64,000 bases of DNA, from assembly GCF_003412455.1 (NCBI RefSeq), contig NZ_QTJU01000005.1, positions 186,001 to 250,000 on the forward strand. Direction: 5' to 3'. The first letter of the stretch is position 1; every line of letters starts with the position of its first letter. Of this stretch, positions 17,081 to 27,106 are shown piece by piece. The DNA is from Deminuibacter soli. Lineage in GTDB: Bacteria > Bacteroidota > Bacteroidia > Chitinophagales > Chitinophagaceae. Made by a program: the position numbers and the translations under genes. The notes beneath the pieces are model-generated. The model saw nothing but the letters and a program-made list of their open reading frames with translations, had not been told where the DNA came from and did not search any database.

Positions 17081-19906
17081 ATGAGACGACTACTACTATC
17101 CATGGGCATTGCCATCTGCCTTTTTGCTGGCAACTTTTCAAGCGCACAAACAACAGCACTATCAGGCACTATTACCGATGCGGCAACAGGCACCCCGCTG
17201 CAGGGCGTAAGTGTAAAACGCAGCAATACCAGGGGCGGCACCACAACTGACAAGAATGGTTATTTCAGCCTGCAGGTAAACCCCACAGATGTACTGGAAA
17301 TAAGTTATGTAGGTTATGCCCTGCAACTGGTACATGTGGAGGGAAAAACCCAGTTGAACATACAACTTGTAGCAGCTGTTACCGAATTAAACCAGGTGGT
17401 TCTCGTAGGCACACGCGGCAGCGGACGCGCCAAAACAGAAACACCGGTACCGGTAGATATCATCAGCGTAAACCAGGCTGCCCTGCCCACTGCTAAAATG
17501 GATCTTACCTCAGTACTCAATGCCGCAGCACCATCATTCAACTACAACAAACAAAGCGGCAGTGACGGCGCCGACCAGATTGACCTTGCTACGCTACGTG
17601 GCCTGGGGCCAGATCAAACGCTTGTACTGGTAAACGGCAAACGCCGCCACCAGACCGCATTTGTTGCCGTGTTTGGTACGCGCGGACGCGGTAATTCAGG
17701 CACCGATTTAAACGCCATACCCGAAGCATCTATAGACCGCGTGGAAATACTGCGCGATGGCGCTTCTGCGCAATATGGTTCAGATGCCATTGCCGGTGTT
17801 ATCAATATCATCCTGAAAAAAGACGTAAACCATCTCAATGTAAACGCCGGTTATTCGGGTTATTACGATCATAAATACAATACCTATTTCTCCCGGTCTA
17901 TGGGCCAGTACCGCTACAGCAACAGCATTGACGGCAATACTTTTTCACTTGGCATTAATGATGGTGTGGCAATCGGCAGGCACGGCGGATTCATTAACCT
18001 CTCAGGCAACTTCCTTACACAGGGCAAAACCTTCCGGCAGGTCAACGATACCAGTTATGCAACCGGCCTGCCCATTAATACAGGCAGAAGAGCGCATGGC
18101 GATGGATCAGTTACTTCTGGCGGCGGTATGGTGAATATGGAAATACCTTTCGGCACCAGCAAAACCACCTTCTATGCATTCGGCGGATACAACTACAAAT
18201 CATCCGATGCCTTCGCCTACACCCGCACACTGCATGGCTACAACCCGTCTTCCAGCGGCCACGACGACCGCTTTCCCACTGATGCAAACGGCAACGTGAT
18301 TTATGTGCCAGGCATCATGTACAGCGTAAAATCGCCCGATGGTGAGCCTAACGATACCATCTACGATCCGCATATACAAACACATATCAGCGATGTATCT
18401 GTTGCTGCAGGTTTAAAAGGCACAACAGCCGGTAACTGGACCTGGGATTTCAGCAACACCTTCGGTCGCAATGACTTTCATTTTTATGGAGACAAAACAT
18501 TCAACGCATCTGCCGGAAGTGGTCAAACCCATTTTGATGACGGCGGATTCAGCTTCCTGCAAAACACCACCAACATCACCTTCGACAAACAGATGGATGT
18601 GGCAGAAGGCCTGAACCTGGCACTGGGCGCAGAATACCGCTACGAGCAATATAAAATAAAAGCCGGCGAACAATCATCGTATACCAACTACGATCCCAAC
18701 TTTATCAAGGCCACCGGCGCACAGGGTTTTCCCGGCTACCGGCCAACCGATGTAGCCAACGCCAACCGCTCTAACATAGCAGGCTTTGCAGATGCAGAAC
18801 TGGATATCACCAAAAAATGGTTACTGGGCGCTGCTGTGCGATTGGAGAATTACAACGACTTTGGTTTTACCAGCAACTACAAACTGGCCACACGTATTAA
18901 ACTGGCGCAGCAATTTAACGTACGTGCATCGGTGAGTACCGGTTTCCGTGCACCATCGCTGCAGCAGATCAACTACAGCTCTCAATTCACCAATGTACAG
19001 GGCGGCAACATTACCGAAGTAAAAATAGCCCCCAACTTCGACCCCGTTACCAGGGCAGCCGGTATATCAGAACTGAAACAGGAAAAATCCATCAACGCCA
19101 GCCTCGGCTTCTCCTGGAAACCCGTGTCTGACTTCACCATTACAGTAGATGGTTATTATGTAAAAGTGAAAGACCGTATTGTGTTATCGGGCCAGTTCAG
19201 CTCAGGCGACAGCACGCTCGACCCAGAGTTTATCAATGCACTGCAAACCCTGCATATCGACAATGCCCAGTTCTTTGCCAATGCTGTCAACACCACCAAC
19301 ATCGGCGTTGACCTGGTATTTGACTACAACCATAAATTCAGCAACAGGGAGCGTTTGCATGTATTGCTTACCGGCAACATACAGCACATGAAAATAGACA
19401 AGATCAATGTGCCGCAGAAACTGAACGACAGCTATCTGCACCGCCAGGAATTTTTCAGTGACAGGGAGCAGCGCTACATTCTTGCTTCTGCACCGCCGGT
19501 TAAACTGGGCGGCACCATCGACTACAGCATCAACAAATTCAGCGTGGGCACCCATCTTACTTACTTCGGCAGGATTAAACTGCTGGGTTACGGCTGGACA
19601 GGCGATTATGCAGGCCAGGGCATTAACCCCATTGTACCGCTCGACGCCAACCCCGATGTTACCGTACCCGAACTGTTTAACTACAATGGCAAACTGGTTA
19701 CCGATGCTTATGTAAGTTATAAACTGGCAAAAGGTGTTACCTGGTTTGTAGGTGCAGACAATATTTTTAACGTGCACCCCGACCTGGGTTATGTAAAAGG
19801 TGCCAAGTATGCAGCCTACGACGGTGAAACCGGCGGGGCCTGGGATGCAGTACAGATGGGCTTTAACGGCATCCGGTTATTCACCCGCTTTGTAATTAAC
19901 CTGTAA
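17081..19906 (+). CDS. TonB-dependent receptor, CarboxypepD_reg-headed
   Basis: 941-residue outer-membrane transporter. A signal peptide (1-22, ending FSSAQ) leads to a carboxypeptidase-regulatory-like domain (about 26-105, LSGTITDAATGTPLQGVSV), a plug (about 115-245, with DLATLRGLGPDQTLVLVNGKRRH and VEILRDGASAQYGSDAIAG), then a long barrel. The motif SIDRVEILRDGASAQYG is typical of siderophore/vitamin-type receptors rather than SusC, and no SusD follows. The barrel ends RFVINL, without the usual C-terminal Phe/Trp. It shares the intergenic region with the divergent sorbosone-dehydrogenase-like gene, so the two may be co-regulated. Ligand unknown. Confidence 0.92.
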   Translation: MRRLLLSMGIAICLFAGNFSSAQTTALSGTITDAATGTPLQGVSVKRSNTRGGTTTDKNGYFSLQVNPTDVLEISYVGYALQLVHVEGKTQLNIQLVAAVTELNQVVLVGTRGSGRAKTETPVPVDIISVNQAALPTAKMDLTSVLNAAAPSFNYNKQSGSDGADQIDLATLRGLGPDQTLVLVNGKRRHQTAFVAVFGTRGRGNSGTDLNAIPEASIDRVEILRDGASAQYGSDAIAGVINIILKKDVNHLNVNAGYSGYYDHKYNTYFSRSMGQYRYSNSIDGNTFSLGINDGVAIGRHGGFINLSGNFLTQGKTFRQVNDTSYATGLPINTGRRAHGDGSVTSGGGMVNMEIPFGTSKTTFYAFGGYNYKSSDAFAYTRTLHGYNPSSSGHDDRFPTDANGNVIYVPGIMYSVKSPDGEPNDTIYDPHIQTHISDVSVAAGLKGTTAGNWTWDFSNTFGRNDFHFYGDKTFNASAGSGQTHFDDGGFSFLQNTTNITFDKQMDVAEGLNLALGAEYRYEQYKIKAGEQSSYTNYDPNFIKATGAQGFPGYRPTDVANANRSNIAGFADAELDITKKWLLGAAVRLENYNDFGFTSNYKLATRIKLAQQFNVRASVSTGFRAPSLQQINYSSQFTNVQGGNITEVKIAPNFDPVTRAAGISELKQEKSINASLGFSWKPVSDFTITVDGYYVKVKDRIVLSGQFSSGDSTLDPEFINALQTLHIDNAQFFANAVNTTNIGVDLVFDYNHKFSNRERLHVLLTGNIQHMKIDKINVPQKLNDSYLHRQEFFSDREQRYILASAPPVKLGGTIDYSINKFSVGTHLTYFGRIKLLGYGWTGDYAGQGINPIVPLDANPDVTVPELFNYNGKLVTDAYVSYKLAKGVTWFVGADNIFNVHPDLGYVKGAKYAAYDGETGGAWDAVQMGFNGIRLFTRFVINL

Positions 19907-19955
19907 AAGCACTACCGGGTTTATTACCAAAGAAACCAGCCCTGGTACAAATAAA

Positions 19956-19990
19956 AATCCCCTGGCGCCATAACGGTACCAGGGGATTGT
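19956..19990. terminator. Bidirectional terminator between convergent genes
   Basis: AATCCCCTGG (19956-19965) pairs with CCAGGGGATT (19979-19988), with A/T runs on both sides. It is placed between the TonB receptor stop at 19906 and the OmpA-family stop at 20020, so it can serve both strands. Confidence 0.8.
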
Positions 19991-20019
19991 ATTTTATTAC
20001 CTGTTGTAAGTTGCGGTGA

Positions 20020-21222
20020 TTAATGTTTCCTGTACAGGATAATTTCCGTACGCCTGTTCTGCCAGTCGTCTTTCTTATTCTGTGTATTCACAATCGGGTT
20101 CTTTTTACCATAGTAGTTAAAGAACATCCTGCTTTGCGGAATACCACGGCTTGCGAGGTAGTTGTAAGCTATCTCTGCGCGTTTTTTAGACAGCGGCTGG
20201 TTATAGTCCTGTGAACCATACAGGTCAGTGTAACCGATCAAATCCACAAACAGCGTGTTATCCTGCTTCAGGCGATACACCACCTGGTCAAGCACATTAA
20301 ACGCGCTGGAGAGCAAGGTATGCTCATCGTAGTTAAAGTAAATAATAAACTTCGCGATAGATGGTGGCAGCGGGTTACCGAGTGAATCAGTTCCTTCACT
20401 GTATTCAGATTCCCCGTTAAGGCCATTGCGTCCGTTACCATTTTTACCATTGCTGCCACCTGCAGCGACAGCCTTGCTCAGGTCGTCCAGTCTTCCCTGC
20501 AGCACCTTAAACAATGAATCGTTTGAAGGCATTACCACGAACACATTGGTTGGTGCACCGTTACCGCCGGTACCTGTTTCTTTTTTATCAGCAGGCTTCT
20601 TACGCGGCTGCAGCTTTTTATTGCTGATTGGCAGGTAAACACCCAGTGAATAAATCATGGTGTTGGAAATATTCTGGTTTACCTTAAACCCGTAAGCAGC
20701 CTGGCCTAACAGCATAATACCGCGGGCATTGAATTTAACACCTGCACCGGCAGGGATGCTCATAAAAGCCTGGTCGTGTACCAGCGCGTTAAAGCCGCCA
20801 TAAATATAGGGCTGCAGTTTAAAGCGTGCGCTCAGCAGGTGAAAGTATACCGAAGCGTTCAGAGCATTGTAAGATTTTGCCAATGCATCTGCAATCTGCA
20901 CTTTATCATTGGTTACATTGCCATAATCATATCCCACATCGGCACTGAAAGCAAAGCGCGAGCTAAGATTTTTATAAACAGAAATTGCCGCTGACACGTT
21001 ACCACGTGCCTTTAGCGGCAATGTATTTGCATTTGATTTGTACCCCATCCTGTTCTTTTCCAGGAAAGCGAAATCCTGTGCCTGTAACTTTAAACCCGGG
21101 GCTAAAAACCATCGCTTATCCCAGGTTCGGGTTTCTTCACCTTCTTCATTCTGGGCTTTGGAAGCCACTGCCAGCAGCAGGCAGCAGCCAGCCATACATA
21201 ACACTTTTCGCATTTTTTTCAT
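20020..21222 (-). CDS. OmpA-family outer-membrane protein
   Basis: 400 residues: signal peptide (1-23), an N-terminal beta-barrel-like half (about 30-205), a Lys/Gly-rich linker with collagen-like GSNGKNGNGRNGLNG, and a C-terminal OmpA peptidoglycan-binding domain (about 285-395). That domain shows IIYFNYDEHTLLSSA, LIGYTDLYGSQDYNQPLSKKRAE and the final NRRTEIIL strand. OmpA domains hold outer-membrane structures to the cell wall. It is the third gene of an operon behind a CHU_C adhesin and a PorP/SprF protein, an arrangement seen in type IX secretion and gliding-associated loci. The gap to the upstream gene is 24 bases. Confidence 0.9.
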   Translation of the reverse strand: MKKMRKVLCMAGCCLLLAVASKAQNEEGEETRTWDKRWFLAPGLKLQAQDFAFLEKNRMGYKSNANTLPLKARGNVSAAISVYKNLSSRFAFSADVGYDYGNVTNDKVQIADALAKSYNALNASVYFHLLSARFKLQPYIYGGFNALVHDQAFMSIPAGAGVKFNARGIMLLGQAAYGFKVNQNISNTMIYSLGVYLPISNKKLQPRKKPADKKETGTGGNGAPTNVFVVMPSNDSLFKVLQGRLDDLSKAVAAGGSNGKNGNGRNGLNGESEYSEGTDSLGNPLPPSIAKFIIYFNYDEHTLLSSAFNVLDQVVYRLKQDNTLFVDLIGYTDLYGSQDYNQPLSKKRAEIAYNYLASRGIPQSRMFFNYYGKKNPIVNTQNKKDDWQNRRTEIILYRKH

Positions 21223-21246
21223 ATTACACTTGTCTCGGTTTCTGCA

Positions 21247-22212
21247 TTAAAAATCCAATTTCAAGGCAAGCTCTATCCCGTTGCGCTGATACCCGGAAGC
21301 GTGGATATCTGATACGTTGATATCGTATAAAGCAGCAATGGTTACGTTGCTGTACCTGATTTCGATGTCGGGTATAACTGCGTCATTATACCTGTATGAT
21401 AAACCACAGCCTACCCCACCCTGTATGCCGGGCAGCGATTTGATGTAGTTCACATTAAAAAAATGTTTATAGGCTTGTGCCTGCCAGTTGAGTGTGGCAT
21501 GAAAAGAAGCCTCGTTTTTATCCGGTGTAATATAAGTGTACCCGCCCTGGAAAGACCATTGCGGACTGAGCTTGGAGTTAGACAGTTTTTTTTGGTCGGT
21601 ATAAGGTTGGTTCACATGCATTACTGAAGCGCCAATATACCATTTATTATTTTCTCCGTTACTAAAAATTGAAATTCCTGTGTTTAAATTAAAATAATAG
21701 TAAGCCCAGTTACCGGCAATATTGTCTTTACTCTGTGCACCGGTAATGGGTCCGTACTGGTCAAACTGGTCGGGAAAAGCACCGTCCATGTTAACCGTAT
21801 TCAAACGGCTTTGGTAATAGCTGCCCTGAAACCCAACAGCAGCATAGGTTTCCTCATCACCCAGCGGTAAAGCATAAGACAGGCCCAGCAGTCCAACCGT
21901 GTTGCTGAATATGCCCTGGTTCGATTTATCGGAAGCAACTGCACCGCTCAGGCTGAAGTAGCCCTTGTCTGGTTCTTCCCTGTTTACCTTTTTAATAAGC
22001 GGTATATCTATCATAGCCGCAACGCTGTTATACGCCATTAATCCCTGGTACGATACGTTGCGGTAATTGAGCTTTACGGTATTCTGCTTGTCTGTTTTGA
22101 GTGATTGATTGTACCATACCGTCATGTCCTGCACGCGGGAAAAATTAATTTCCTGCGCATAGGCCATACCTGTAACCAGTAGCATCAATACACTTAAACC
22201 TGCGATTTTCAT
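21247..22212 (-). CDS. PorP/SprF family type IX secretion outer-membrane protein
   Basis: 321-residue outer-membrane protein. After a signal peptide (ending GMAYAQ) it has the conserved PorP/SprF start (INFSRVQDMTVWYNQSLK), a DIPLIKK strand, SGAVASDKSNQGIFSNT, and a terminal run (DAVIPDIEIRYSNVTIAALYDINVSD). Family members work with type IX secretion and are often needed for surface localisation or attachment of an adjacent adhesin. Here the upstream gene is a large multi-Ig protein with a CHU_C domain, so this protein probably anchors or presents it. 34 bases separate the two genes. Confidence 0.9.
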   Translation of the reverse strand: MKIAGLSVLMLLVTGMAYAQEINFSRVQDMTVWYNQSLKTDKQNTVKLNYRNVSYQGLMAYNSVAAMIDIPLIKKVNREEPDKGYFSLSGAVASDKSNQGIFSNTVGLLGLSYALPLGDEETYAAVGFQGSYYQSRLNTVNMDGAFPDQFDQYGPITGAQSKDNIAGNWAYYYFNLNTGISIFSNGENNKWYIGASVMHVNQPYTDQKKLSNSKLSPQWSFQGGYTYITPDKNEASFHATLNWQAQAYKHFFNVNYIKSLPGIQGGVGCGLSYRYNDAVIPDIEIRYSNVTIAALYDINVSDIHASGYQRNGIELALKLDF

Positions 22213-22246
22213 GATGGATATTTTATATTACCTGCATCCGGCATTT

Positions 22247-25102
22247 TTATCTTACCAGGGTAAGCATACCACGCCGCTGCACCGATGTGCCGGCAGCATC
22301 CAGTCCCTGCGCTACCCATATATATGTTTCATTGGGCTGTTGTGCACCTTTGTAAGTGCCATCCCAGCCTTTACTTACAGCATCTGCACTCTGGAATACC
22401 AGGTTACCCCAGCGATTGTACACACTGAATATCTGCAGCTTGAAAACACCTACCACAATGGGTTTGATAATATCGTTCACCCCGTCGCCATTAGGTGTAA
22501 ACGCACGCGGTACATAAATATCCGGCCTGGTAAACTGAACCAATGCAGGACTTCCGTTTTTAATATCCCTGGTACCCGCTGCGGCAACAATGTTTACACT
22601 GCCGTCTGTTGTACTGTTGATCAGGATATAAGCGTCACCACTTACATCGGTAGGCACCGGCTGCGGCGTAATAATCCTGCCCTGTCCTTTTGATATATTA
22701 AAGTACACCGGCACAAAACGCATCAGGTTACCATCCTGGTCAACCACGTGTGCCTTTACGCTCGTATTCGACATACCATCTGCCATTGCCCTGGGAATAA
22801 CCACCTGCAGCAATGTTTCAGGATTATCCGTATCGGGAATATTTACAAAGTATACTGCAGCCGGGCTGCCATGAATAATGTTTACGGCTATTTCATTGAT
22901 AACAATGTTGGCGGTAACATCAACCTTTCCTGCTGCCAGGCTGGTTAAATCGATAAACGCATTACCATTGGCATCGGTATAGATAATGTTGTTGTTGTTG
23001 GCAAATATTGAACGGCCGGCTGTGTCTGTTTTATTGAAGTTTACCGGAACATTCGCCACCACATTACCCCAGGCATCTACAACGTGTACTTTTACCCGCG
23101 TAATATCGAGCCCGTTAGCCGTAGCATTATCAATTACGGGAATAATATAAGTAGAATCGTTGTTTATATCCGGTGTACCTGAAACAAAATACAATGGTAC
23201 CGGTATGGTAGGATAGCCGTGTTTGATGGCCTGTTGTGCAGCACCGATCAATACAGTGGCAGAAAGATCAGCTTCGCCGATGGCAGCACTTTTTACACCT
23301 GCATAAGCATTGCCATACCTGTCGGTTACAGCAGTAGCGCCGGTGGTGAAAGAAGCCTTGCCTGTTTTATCTACAAAAGAAAAAGTTACTGTTTGACCGG
23401 AAACAGGGTTGCCCAGTTTGTCAACAATATGTGCTACAGCGCTGGTTGCATCGGTATTGTTGGCCAGGGCGGTAGTGATAATGCCTTTGAGATAGGTGCT
23501 GTCATTGTCAAGATCCGGCGGGCCAGGCAGGAATATAATCCTGGCATCATTGTCATTACACACCTTAATCACGCTGCCGTTTACAGTGGCAAACAAATCG
23601 AGCGTACCTGCCTTATAGCTAACAATGTTCAGTGTGGCGGCGCCATTGGCATCGGTTTTAATAACCGGGCCATTCAGGAAATGTACAAGGTTGTTTTGAA
23701 GTACATAAAACGATACATCAACACCGCTGATCAGGTGATCGTATTGATCTTTCAGCACCACAGTAGCAGACACCACGCTGGTGCCATCTGCCTGTTGTGA
23801 TGCCGCAGAAAGCGTAAAGGTTGTTTTGCCGCAAGAGCCACCTGTGCTGGGATTGGTGGGACCTGTACCACCACCAGGATCAGTGCCACCACCAGGATCA
23901 GTGCCACCACCAGGATTCGTTCCGCCACCAGGAGGATTTGTACCACCACCGGGATTCGTTCCGCCGCCAGGAGGGTTTGTGCCACCACCGGGATTCGTTC
24001 CACCACCAGGAGGGTTTGTGCCATCACCGGGATTCGTTCCGCCGCCAGGAGGGTTTGTGCCACCACCGGGATTCGTTCCGCCGCCAGGAGGGTTTGTACC
24101 ACCACCGGGGTTCGTTCCGCCACCAGGAGGGTTTGTGCCACCACCGGGATTCGTTCCGCCACCAGGAGGATTGGTTCCACCACCGGGGTTTGTGCCACCA
24201 CCGGGAGGATTGGTTCCACCGTCACCGGGATTAGAGCCTGGGGGCACATCGCCGCCACCTGAACCCACATCCGGCTTATCAGCCACAAAAGCCCAGTTAT
24301 CTGTAGCACCAATAGGAATATTGTTCACCGTAGCAGCAAGTGATAAGGTAACAACTTTCTTATTGGTCTGCGTAAATTGAACAATACCCTGGCTGTTGGT
24401 ATAATTAACGGTACCACTTCCATCAGCTCCATCGCTCGTTGAAAAGCTCACAGGCACATTCACCAGTGGGTTTCCATTAGCATCTACCAGCCGCACTTCA
24501 GCAATATCCGTAGCCTGGCCATTGGCAATGGCATTGTTGCTGATTATCGCGAAACTGCTCTTTGTTACATCAACAATATTGGTGAAGGTAATTGGAATGG
24601 GCGTACCGCCGTTTGCACTGGTGCCGTTCACATTTGCGCTGATGTTTACTATACCCGGTGTTGTGCTGCTGTAGGCCACATAAGCGTAACCGTTTGCATC
24701 AGTAGCAGCATCATTCTTTATAATGGTTACATTGCCTGAAGGACTTGCGCTGAATGTAACCGGAACGCCCGCAACAGGATTGCCGCTGGCGTCTGTTACA
24801 CGTACATGCAACTTTATCTGTCCTACACCATCTGCAGTATTTACAGCATATAAACCATCGTATACAAACGTGACATTGTTTGCGTAAAACAGGTCGTCAT
24901 CAGCAACCTTAGCAACAGCTTCCTCCTGCTGCTCGGCAGGTGAAACATGATCTGCTGCATCGGTTTGTGCAGTTGCCAGGTTAGCGCAACCAAAAAAGAA
25001 TATAAACAATAATGCCGCAAGACCTGACATACGCAGCTTACGGAGCGAAAACAAACACTCGATATATTGTTTTGTCCCTTTTTCTTTAATGGAAATAACC
25101 AT
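22247..25102 (-). CDS. Multi-domain Ig-like adhesin with CHU_C type IX sorting domain
   Basis: About 951 residues. A signal region (ending ANLATAQ) is followed by two invasin/Big-1 Ig-like domains, a Pro-Gly repeat hinge, four more Big-1 domains (each with a DANGxAxxxxxS core, such as TDANGYAYVAYSS and TDANGNAFIDLTS), and a C-terminal gliding-motility-associated domain (PRAFTPNGDGVNDI, YNRWGNLVFQS, GWDGTYKG, NETYIWVAQG). That last domain is a known type IX secretion signal, so the protein should be exported to the cell surface. It leads the adhesin-PorP-OmpA operon. ATG at 25102 is used; TTG at 25132 is an alternative, and ATG at 25030 would give a more standard signal peptide. Confidence 0.88.
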   Translation of the reverse strand: MVISIKEKGTKQYIECLFSLRKLRMSGLAALLFIFFFGCANLATAQTDAADHVSPAEQQEEAVAKVADDDLFYANNVTFVYDGLYAVNTADGVGQIKLHVRVTDASGNPVAGVPVTFSASPSGNVTIIKNDAATDANGYAYVAYSSTTPGIVNISANVNGTSANGGTPIPITFTNIVDVTKSSFAIISNNAIANGQATDIAEVRLVDANGNPLVNVPVSFSTSDGADGSGTVNYTNSQGIVQFTQTNKKVVTLSLAATVNNIPIGATDNWAFVADKPDVGSGGGDVPPGSNPGDGGTNPPGGGTNPGGGTNPPGGGTNPGGGTNPPGGGTNPGGGTNPPGGGTNPGGGTNPPGGGTNPGDGTNPPGGGTNPGGGTNPPGGGTNPGGGTNPPGGGTNPGGGTDPGGGTDPGGGTGPTNPSTGGSCGKTTFTLSAASQQADGTSVVSATVVLKDQYDHLISGVDVSFYVLQNNLVHFLNGPVIKTDANGAATLNIVSYKAGTLDLFATVNGSVIKVCNDNDARIIFLPGPPDLDNDSTYLKGIITTALANNTDATSAVAHIVDKLGNPVSGQTVTFSFVDKTGKASFTTGATAVTDRYGNAYAGVKSAAIGEADLSATVLIGAAQQAIKHGYPTIPVPLYFVSGTPDINNDSTYIIPVIDNATANGLDITRVKVHVVDAWGNVVANVPVNFNKTDTAGRSIFANNNNIIYTDANGNAFIDLTSLAAGKVDVTANIVINEIAVNIIHGSPAAVYFVNIPDTDNPETLLQVVIPRAMADGMSNTSVKAHVVDQDGNLMRFVPVYFNISKGQGRIITPQPVPTDVSGDAYILINSTTDGSVNIVAAAGTRDIKNGSPALVQFTRPDIYVPRAFTPNGDGVNDIIKPIVVGVFKLQIFSVYNRWGNLVFQSADAVSKGWDGTYKGAQQPNETYIWVAQGLDAAGTSVQRRGMLTLVR
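23869..24222 (-). repeat. In-frame 39-base tandem repeat coding a Pro-Gly hinge
   Basis: The adhesin contains eight near-identical 13-residue units TNPPGGGTNPGGG, with one unit reading GDG, followed by shorter TDPGGG units. At DNA level the unit is 39 bases, so copy-number change keeps the frame. It links the second and third Ig domains and probably acts as a flexible or extended spacer. All six frames stay largely open here, producing spurious antisense frames. Confidence 0.9.
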
Positions 25103-25552
25103 AAAATTGGGAATTAAGTTTAGGGTTTTCAATCACTGTTTACTCAATCACACTGCTTTCTTTTTGGTTATTCAAATATGGATAAATGGATTATTACTTC
25201 TCTGTATTTACATAGGTTACAGCACCGGCATATTTGATGTACAAACAAGCCGCAGCAAGGCTTTAATGCCTGTGCATTTGCTATATTCGAACCGTACCTC
25301 TTAAAAATAAAATGGAAAATGGTGGCGAGGAGACGGGTTAGGGTAATCTGGAGCAAACTGGTCAGTTCATAGTTTAAGGGTTTATTTCATCAATAGCATA
25401 ACAGCTATATTATTCAACAATTTCACCCTTTTCACAATAAGTCGATGTAACTTATATCAACACACGTAGGCAGGCAAGGGTTCAGGTATCTTCAGGGTAT
25501 AACTAAAATTAATAAACCAAAAGTAAATATTATTTTTTAATTAAAGCAATTT
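25103..25552. other. Intergenic region upstream of the adhesin operon
   Basis: No believable gene. It should contain the adhesin operon promoter. The best candidate is CATATTTG on the minus strand (25173-25180), one mismatch from TAnnTTTG, without a clear -33 partner. The low-coordinate end of the exopolysaccharide region (stop of the WcaI-like gene) is followed by an AT-rich stretch without an obvious terminator. Confidence 0.4.
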
Positions 25553-26794
25553 TTAGGCAGAAGTAATGTAGGAACTCAGTACATTATCGATAGAAAGATA
25601 CTTTTCAGCGTAATTACGGGCATTTGTATGGATAGCTGTATGGTTACTTTCAATTGCTGTTTGAACACCTTTCTGAAGCGCTGCTGAGTTTTCTGCTTCG
25701 GTTAAAATACCGATCTGGTGCTTGTTTACCAGCTCATACAAACTGCAGTCAGGATTCGCCGTAACCACCGCAAGCCCGCCTACTGCAAGGATGGTGGTTA
25801 GTTTGGAAGGCATTACCAGGTCGCTTGCCTGTGCTTTCTGAATAACCAGGTGCACATCGGCCATGTTCAGAAATGCATTGAACTTATCAAACGGCTGCAA
25901 GGGAAAAAAGATCACATTGTTCACATTCAGCTGTTCTGCCAGTTTCTGCAGTTTTTCCTTATACGGTCCTGAGCCGCATATCAGGAATTTTAAACCTTGT
26001 GTAGCACGCATTTGTGCAGCCACCTGTATAATTGCTTCCAGTCCCTGCTTCTCTCCTATTGCGCCGGAGTACAGCACTATTTTATCAGCAGGTGCAAAGC
26101 CAAAAGATTGTTTCAGCGCGGCCTTGTCTTCCAGCGGATGAAACAATGAAATATCTACCCAGTTAGGGAAAAAGGTCACTTCCTTTTTTACCTTCTCGCG
26201 TATCTTTTTGATCATGCCATCTGAAATACTGCTAACTGTATCGGCCCTGTCAAGAATATATTTTTCTACGCTGAACAGTGTTTTTACCACCTTCTCTGAG
26301 CGGATCATTTTTAAATCACGCGCAGCCTCTATCTGCAGGTCCTGTATATGATAAAAGAATTTTGCCTTGCGCAAACGCTTATACAGTACCGCCAGTAACC
26401 CAAGATGAAATGGCGGCACTACGGTGATCACCATATCATACTTCTTACCAGGGATCAGTTGCAGCAGCTTTACAAAAGAAGAAAGGCTGAATGAAAAATC
26501 GAGCATCATACGCTTTACCCCGCTCGGGTTGGCAGGCACATAATGCGGGCAACGGTATATCTTCACTTTGGTACCGCCTTCGGTTAGGGCATCCCTTACC
26601 TCGCTTTTGTACCAGAACCAGCGCCTGTCATAGGGTTGCTGCACTTTCCAATGCGGGTAGTATGGAAAGGTGGTAATAACCGTGCACTCATGTCCCTGCT
26701 TTGCCAGCCAGTCAATCATTTCACCATTGTATTTACCTATCCCGGTTGTTTCAGGATAAAAATTACCTCCCACAAGCAGTATGCGTTTTTTCAT
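25553..26794 (-). CDS. wcaI: WcaI-like family 4 glycosyltransferase
   Basis: GT4 (GT-B fold) glycosyltransferase, 413 residues. The N-terminus (KKRILLVGGNFYPETTGIGK) and TTFPYYPHWKV are characteristic of colanic-acid WcaI/WbuB proteins. The donor-binding C-terminal half has VLYSGAIGEKQGLEAII, FLICGSGPYKEKL and LVMPSKLTTILAVGG. It adds a sugar to a lipid-linked exopolysaccharide repeat in the cytosol. It lies on the same strand as the exopolysaccharide cluster but is cut off from it by the plus-strand DUF1800 gene, so it probably has its own promoter. ATG at 26794 is used; the longer TTG frame adds an unrelated 30 residues. Confidence 0.87.
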   Translation of the reverse strand: MKKRILLVGGNFYPETTGIGKYNGEMIDWLAKQGHECTVITTFPYYPHWKVQQPYDRRWFWYKSEVRDALTEGGTKVKIYRCPHYVPANPSGVKRMMLDFSFSLSSFVKLLQLIPGKKYDMVITVVPPFHLGLLAVLYKRLRKAKFFYHIQDLQIEAARDLKMIRSEKVVKTLFSVEKYILDRADTVSSISDGMIKKIREKVKKEVTFFPNWVDISLFHPLEDKAALKQSFGFAPADKIVLYSGAIGEKQGLEAIIQVAAQMRATQGLKFLICGSGPYKEKLQKLAEQLNVNNVIFFPLQPFDKFNAFLNMADVHLVIQKAQASDLVMPSKLTTILAVGGLAVVTANPDCSLYELVNKHQIGILTEAENSAALQKGVQTAIESNHTAIHTNARNYAEKYLSIDNVLSSYITSA

Positions 26795-27106
26795 TATTAT
26801 GGATTTAGGGACATTCGTTTGAGATAAAGTAATAAGGCGGACTATGCAGGTGAAGACATGTTTTGCAAAACAGCCCGGGCCCAAAAGTGAAATAGCATCG
26901 CCGGCAATGCGGCAATACCTTTAACACCGTCTAACGACTTAAAATATTTCAACTTCATGATTCTGCTTTTTAAAGGATTGGATTTAACTAATTGGCGAGC
27001 GACCTGTCAAACAAAGTAAATGCAAAAATAAAAGACCTCAAATTTTTATACGCAATAAGAATGAATCTATCTTTAATCCAATCAACCATTCAATATTTAA
27101 ACCTTT
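26795..27106. other. Divergent intergenic region
   Basis: No gene. It must carry promoters for the WcaI-like gene (minus) and the DUF1800 gene (plus). On the plus strand TATCTTTA at 27068-27075 is one base off TAnnTTTG, with a TTTT run about 20 bases upstream: a weak promoter candidate. Confidence 0.35.

Noticed and set aside
19202-19777. 191-codon minus-strand frame opposite the large TonB receptor
   Set aside because: Shadow of the receptor barrel coding strand; composition and start give no support.
23781-24380. 199-codon plus-strand frame opposite the adhesin repeat, coding PPPGGF-like units
   Set aside because: Created by the 39-base in-frame tandem repeat, which keeps several frames open; antisense of a well-supported adhesin.
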